Position numbers and translations under genes: made by a program
Assembly: GCA_964527595.1 (NCBI GenBank)
Contig: CAZGPI010000001.1
Location: forward strand, 1-64,000
Source of the DNA: GWF2-38-10 sp964527595
GTDB lineage: Bacteria; Babelota; Babeliae; Babelales; RVW-14
Direction of reading: 5' to 3'
Length of the DNA: 64,000 nucleotides
Part shown: piece by piece, positions 62,259 to 64,000 of the stretch
Layout of the letters: each line of letters begins with the position of its first letter
Numbering within the stretch: the stretch's first letter is position 1
Notes under the pieces: generated by a model
Told to the model about the DNA's origin: nothing
What the model saw: only the letters and a program-made list of their open reading frames with translations
Databases searched by the model: none

Positions 62259-63389
62259 ATGATTTATCATCTTATTGTATTCTTGTTGTTACTTTCTCCC
62301 AGCCTTCGTGGTTTTCATATAGATAACGTTAGCTCGGTGGCCAATCGCCCAACGCAACCATCGTACATAACCCCAGAATCGGGCAAATTTTTCACACAAG
62401 TCAAAGCGCCTTTGCTGCATGAAAAAATTGCGACATCACCACAATCATTACTGCAAGCGGCAAAAGACACTTTATTATACATAAAAAACAAACATGGAAA
62501 ATATTGCCAAGTACTAGAACCCTACCAACTTAAAGACATTATCTCATTTAAGCGGGTTGAAGAAACCCTTAAATTTATCATCGAAACTATAGAAGAAGAT
62601 AAAAAAACAGGAAAATATCGCATATTAAATCCCGCTTTTATTAATAAAAATTTTTCCTTTATTAAATGGAAAGCGGACAAAAAAACGGCATTAACAAATA
62701 ACGCAAAAATACCAGCCAATGGAAATATTCGGTTAACCAATTACGTTATTTATTGCGTCCAGGGCAACACAACAAAAACTGCCCATTACAACTGCGCACT
62801 TTACGGATTACTTGATAAAACACTCGCAAAAAAATTTACCAAACAACAAATTTTAACCGGTATTTTTGAAAAACCGACATACAAAAACAAAGTTAAACCA
62901 CTTGTTTGGCTCACCCGCAATGATTTTGAGGAGGTATTGCTTCAAGGGACAACGCTCGTAAAAATGCCCGATCAATCATATAAAATTTTCATGGTCGACA
63001 CATGCAACGGCATAAGATACGTAAAAGGTAGCATAAACCCACAAAAGCAGCAGCGTTACTGGTTCTGCCGCGAGGCAAAAAGCAATATCCAAACCATAGA
63101 TGCATTCAGAAAAAGGATTCAGCTTCGAAAAAAGGTTATTTTTGCTGGCGATATCAATAACATAGGAATTGGCAAAATCATAGCGATTAAGCACATAAAT
63201 CCAACAACAAAAAAATCTGAAGTTCACTTGGGCATTCTCGCCGATACCGGTGGCGCCTTTATCAATAATCTTTATCAGCTCGATTTATTTCTCGGCATGT
63301 ACAGCGATAAAAAACAACTCAAAAAACAGCAATGGCAATTTCCAAACAGTACCCAAGCATTCCTTATGTATAAACGGTCACGAGATTAA
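62259..63389 (+). CDS. Secreted protein with MltA-like 3D domain
   Basis: The 376-residue protein has a signal peptide (MIYHLIVFLLLLSPSLRG). The middle part is not recognised and is Lys-rich. The C-terminal ~80 residues (GIGKIIAIKHINPTTKKSEV and on) end in ILADTGGAFINNLYQLDLFLG, which matches the 3D (Asp-Asp-Asp) barrel of MltA-type lytic transglycosylases (AqDTGgAIkG..rvDlF.G). The Asp of DTGGA and the Asp of LDLF are kept. The usual MltA N-terminal domain is not evident, so it may be a new MltA-related wall enzyme. AAAGGATTGCG precedes the ATG. Its end overlaps the converging NamZ gene by 12 nt. Confidence 0.65.
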   Translation: MIYHLIVFLLLLSPSLRGFHIDNVSSVANRPTQPSYITPESGKFFTQVKAPLLHEKIATSPQSLLQAAKDTLLYIKNKHGKYCQVLEPYQLKDIISFKRVEETLKFIIETIEEDKKTGKYRILNPAFINKNFSFIKWKADKKTALTNNAKIPANGNIRLTNYVIYCVQGNTTKTAHYNCALYGLLDKTLAKKFTKQQILTGIFEKPTYKNKVKPLVWLTRNDFEEVLLQGTTLVKMPDQSYKIFMVDTCNGIRYVKGSINPQKQQRYWFCREAKSNIQTIDAFRKRIQLRKKVIFAGDINNIGIGKIIAIKHINPTTKKSEVHLGILADTGGAFINNLYQLDLFLGMYSDKKQLKKQQWQFPNSTQAFLMYKRSRD

Positions 63390-64000
63390 TTGTTTGTTCC
63401 CCATAATTTCTTCACGCCATGCATGAGTGCCAATAATCGAATCAATTGCATATTTCCCACCCCATTGCAAAAATTTTGATTGCTCTGGGTATAAGAAAAA
63501 AAGAGTTGTTAACAAATTATGTGCAACTTCAACCGGTTTAATCACGTCACGATCAAGAACGTGAATAAATACGCTTTGGCATAACTGGTCTAGGTGTTTT
63601 GGGTTTTCTGCAACACCCTTAATCTTTGTGGGCTTAAACTCAACCGGCTCAAAATAAACACCCGGCAGATGTTTCTCGTTTAACGTTTTTGCCACCAATT
63701 GAGCATTAATCCATGGTGCGCCAATTTGCTGAAATGGAGAACTTGTCCCCCGCCCTTCAGAATAATTTGTCCCTTCAATAACCACGGTCATGGGATAAGC
63801 AAATAATGCATCATGTGTTGATAAATTCGGCGATGGTGCCCGAAAATTGGCACCAAAATATTCGTCGCAAGTTCCAATACAATCAAGTACCGAAAGTTTA
63901 AGGTGATGTTTCTCGTTCACAAATTTAGCCAACCCTCCCATTGTCTGACCATGCACGAAAGGAACCGATATTTTACCTAAAAAAGATTCACATGATGCAT
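63378..64000 (-). CDS. NamZ/DUF1343 exo-N-acetylmuramidase, partial
   Basis: The frame is open to the window edge, so the 5' part is missing; about 207 C-terminal residues are present. VPFVHGQTMGGLAKFVNEKH, then VVIEGTNYSEGRGTSSPFQQIGAPWI and LPGVYFEPVEFKPT match the DUF1343/NamZ family. In Bacteroidetes and Bacillus this enzyme removes terminal MurNAc from wall fragments. GTG at 63956 is internal, not a start. With the MltA-like neighbour it suggests wall turnover. Confidence 0.92.
   Translation of the reverse strand, partial: ASCESFLGKISVPFVHGQTMGGLAKFVNEKHHLKLSVLDCIGTCDEYFGANFRAPSPNLSTHDALFAYPMTVVIEGTNYSEGRGTSSPFQQIGAPWINAQLVAKTLNEKHLPGVYFEPVEFKPTKIKGVAENPKHLDQLCQSVFIHVLDRDVIKPVEVAHNLLTTLFFLYPEQSKFLQWGGKYAIDSIIGTHAWREEIMGNKQLIS

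Overview
The window is bacterial and gene-dense. Coding regions have strong Shine-Dalgarno sites, many 1-30 nt gene overlaps, TGA used as a normal stop, and moderate to low GC. Lipopolysaccharide genes (lpxD, kdsA, kdsC, an lptC-like gene), Skp/OmpH, a Pal lipoprotein, an MlaD-like protein, a porin-like barrel and a pseudopilin operon point to a two-membrane cell. Sel1 repeats, a very large collagen-like protein, a LexA-fold regulator without its catalytic serine and many divergent secreted proteins of unknown family fit a host-associated lineage such as Candidatus Dependentiae (TM6/Babeliae). That taxonomic call is inference; no rRNA gene is present to test it.

Layout. 0-8.5 kb: Sel1 protein, an unknown secreted protein, murC, a glycosyltransferase-TPR protein, and a 1138-residue collagen-like protein with His/Cys-rich segments. 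8.7-18.1 kb (+): comM, acpS, a HerA-like ATPase, skp, lpxD, a divergent PRPP synthetase, pth, efp, nusB, kdsA. 18.1-21.2 kb: an S24-fold repressor lacking its catalytic Ser, rnhB, a HAS-barrel protein and two small proteins. 21.2-27.6 kb (-): gspF-G-H-I-J-K followed by mlaD. 27.7-34.6 kb: an unknown secreted protein, a DUF4143-type ATPase between twin hairpins, gatB, RNase G/E and pal. 34.6-35.8 kb: a truncated HTH gene and a REP-associated (Y1) transposase bracketed by two long complex palindromes. 35.9-43.3 kb (-): a porin-like barrel and a 1761-residue surface protein. 43.8-57 kb: DegT aminotransferase; tmk-holB-comEC-like; gpsA/uppS; a HAD phosphatase; kdsC-lptC; and pheT-lspA-pgpA-like-comF, then brnQ. 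57-64 kb: tmRNA, a GIY-YIG gene with an in-frame stop, a giant MscS channel with recO, a MltA-like 3D-domain protein, and the end of a NamZ (DUF1343) gene.

Themes. Envelope building dominates: Kdo and lipid A, peptidoglycan, lipoproteins and phospholipid transport. DNA-uptake genes recur (comM, a comEC-like gene, comF), alongside a pseudopilin operon that has neither GspD nor GspE in this window. Several enzymes keep their fold but have lost catalytic residues: the S24 repressor, the ComEC-type beta-lactamase domain and the PgpA-like protein. The most notable non-gene structure is a set of palindromic repeats. One 53-nt element occurs in an intergenic region and again, with two differences, in frame inside gatB, where it adds about 18 residues. 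Others form large cruciform-like copies around the Y1 transposase, and one of those copies carries a second repeat family nested inside it.
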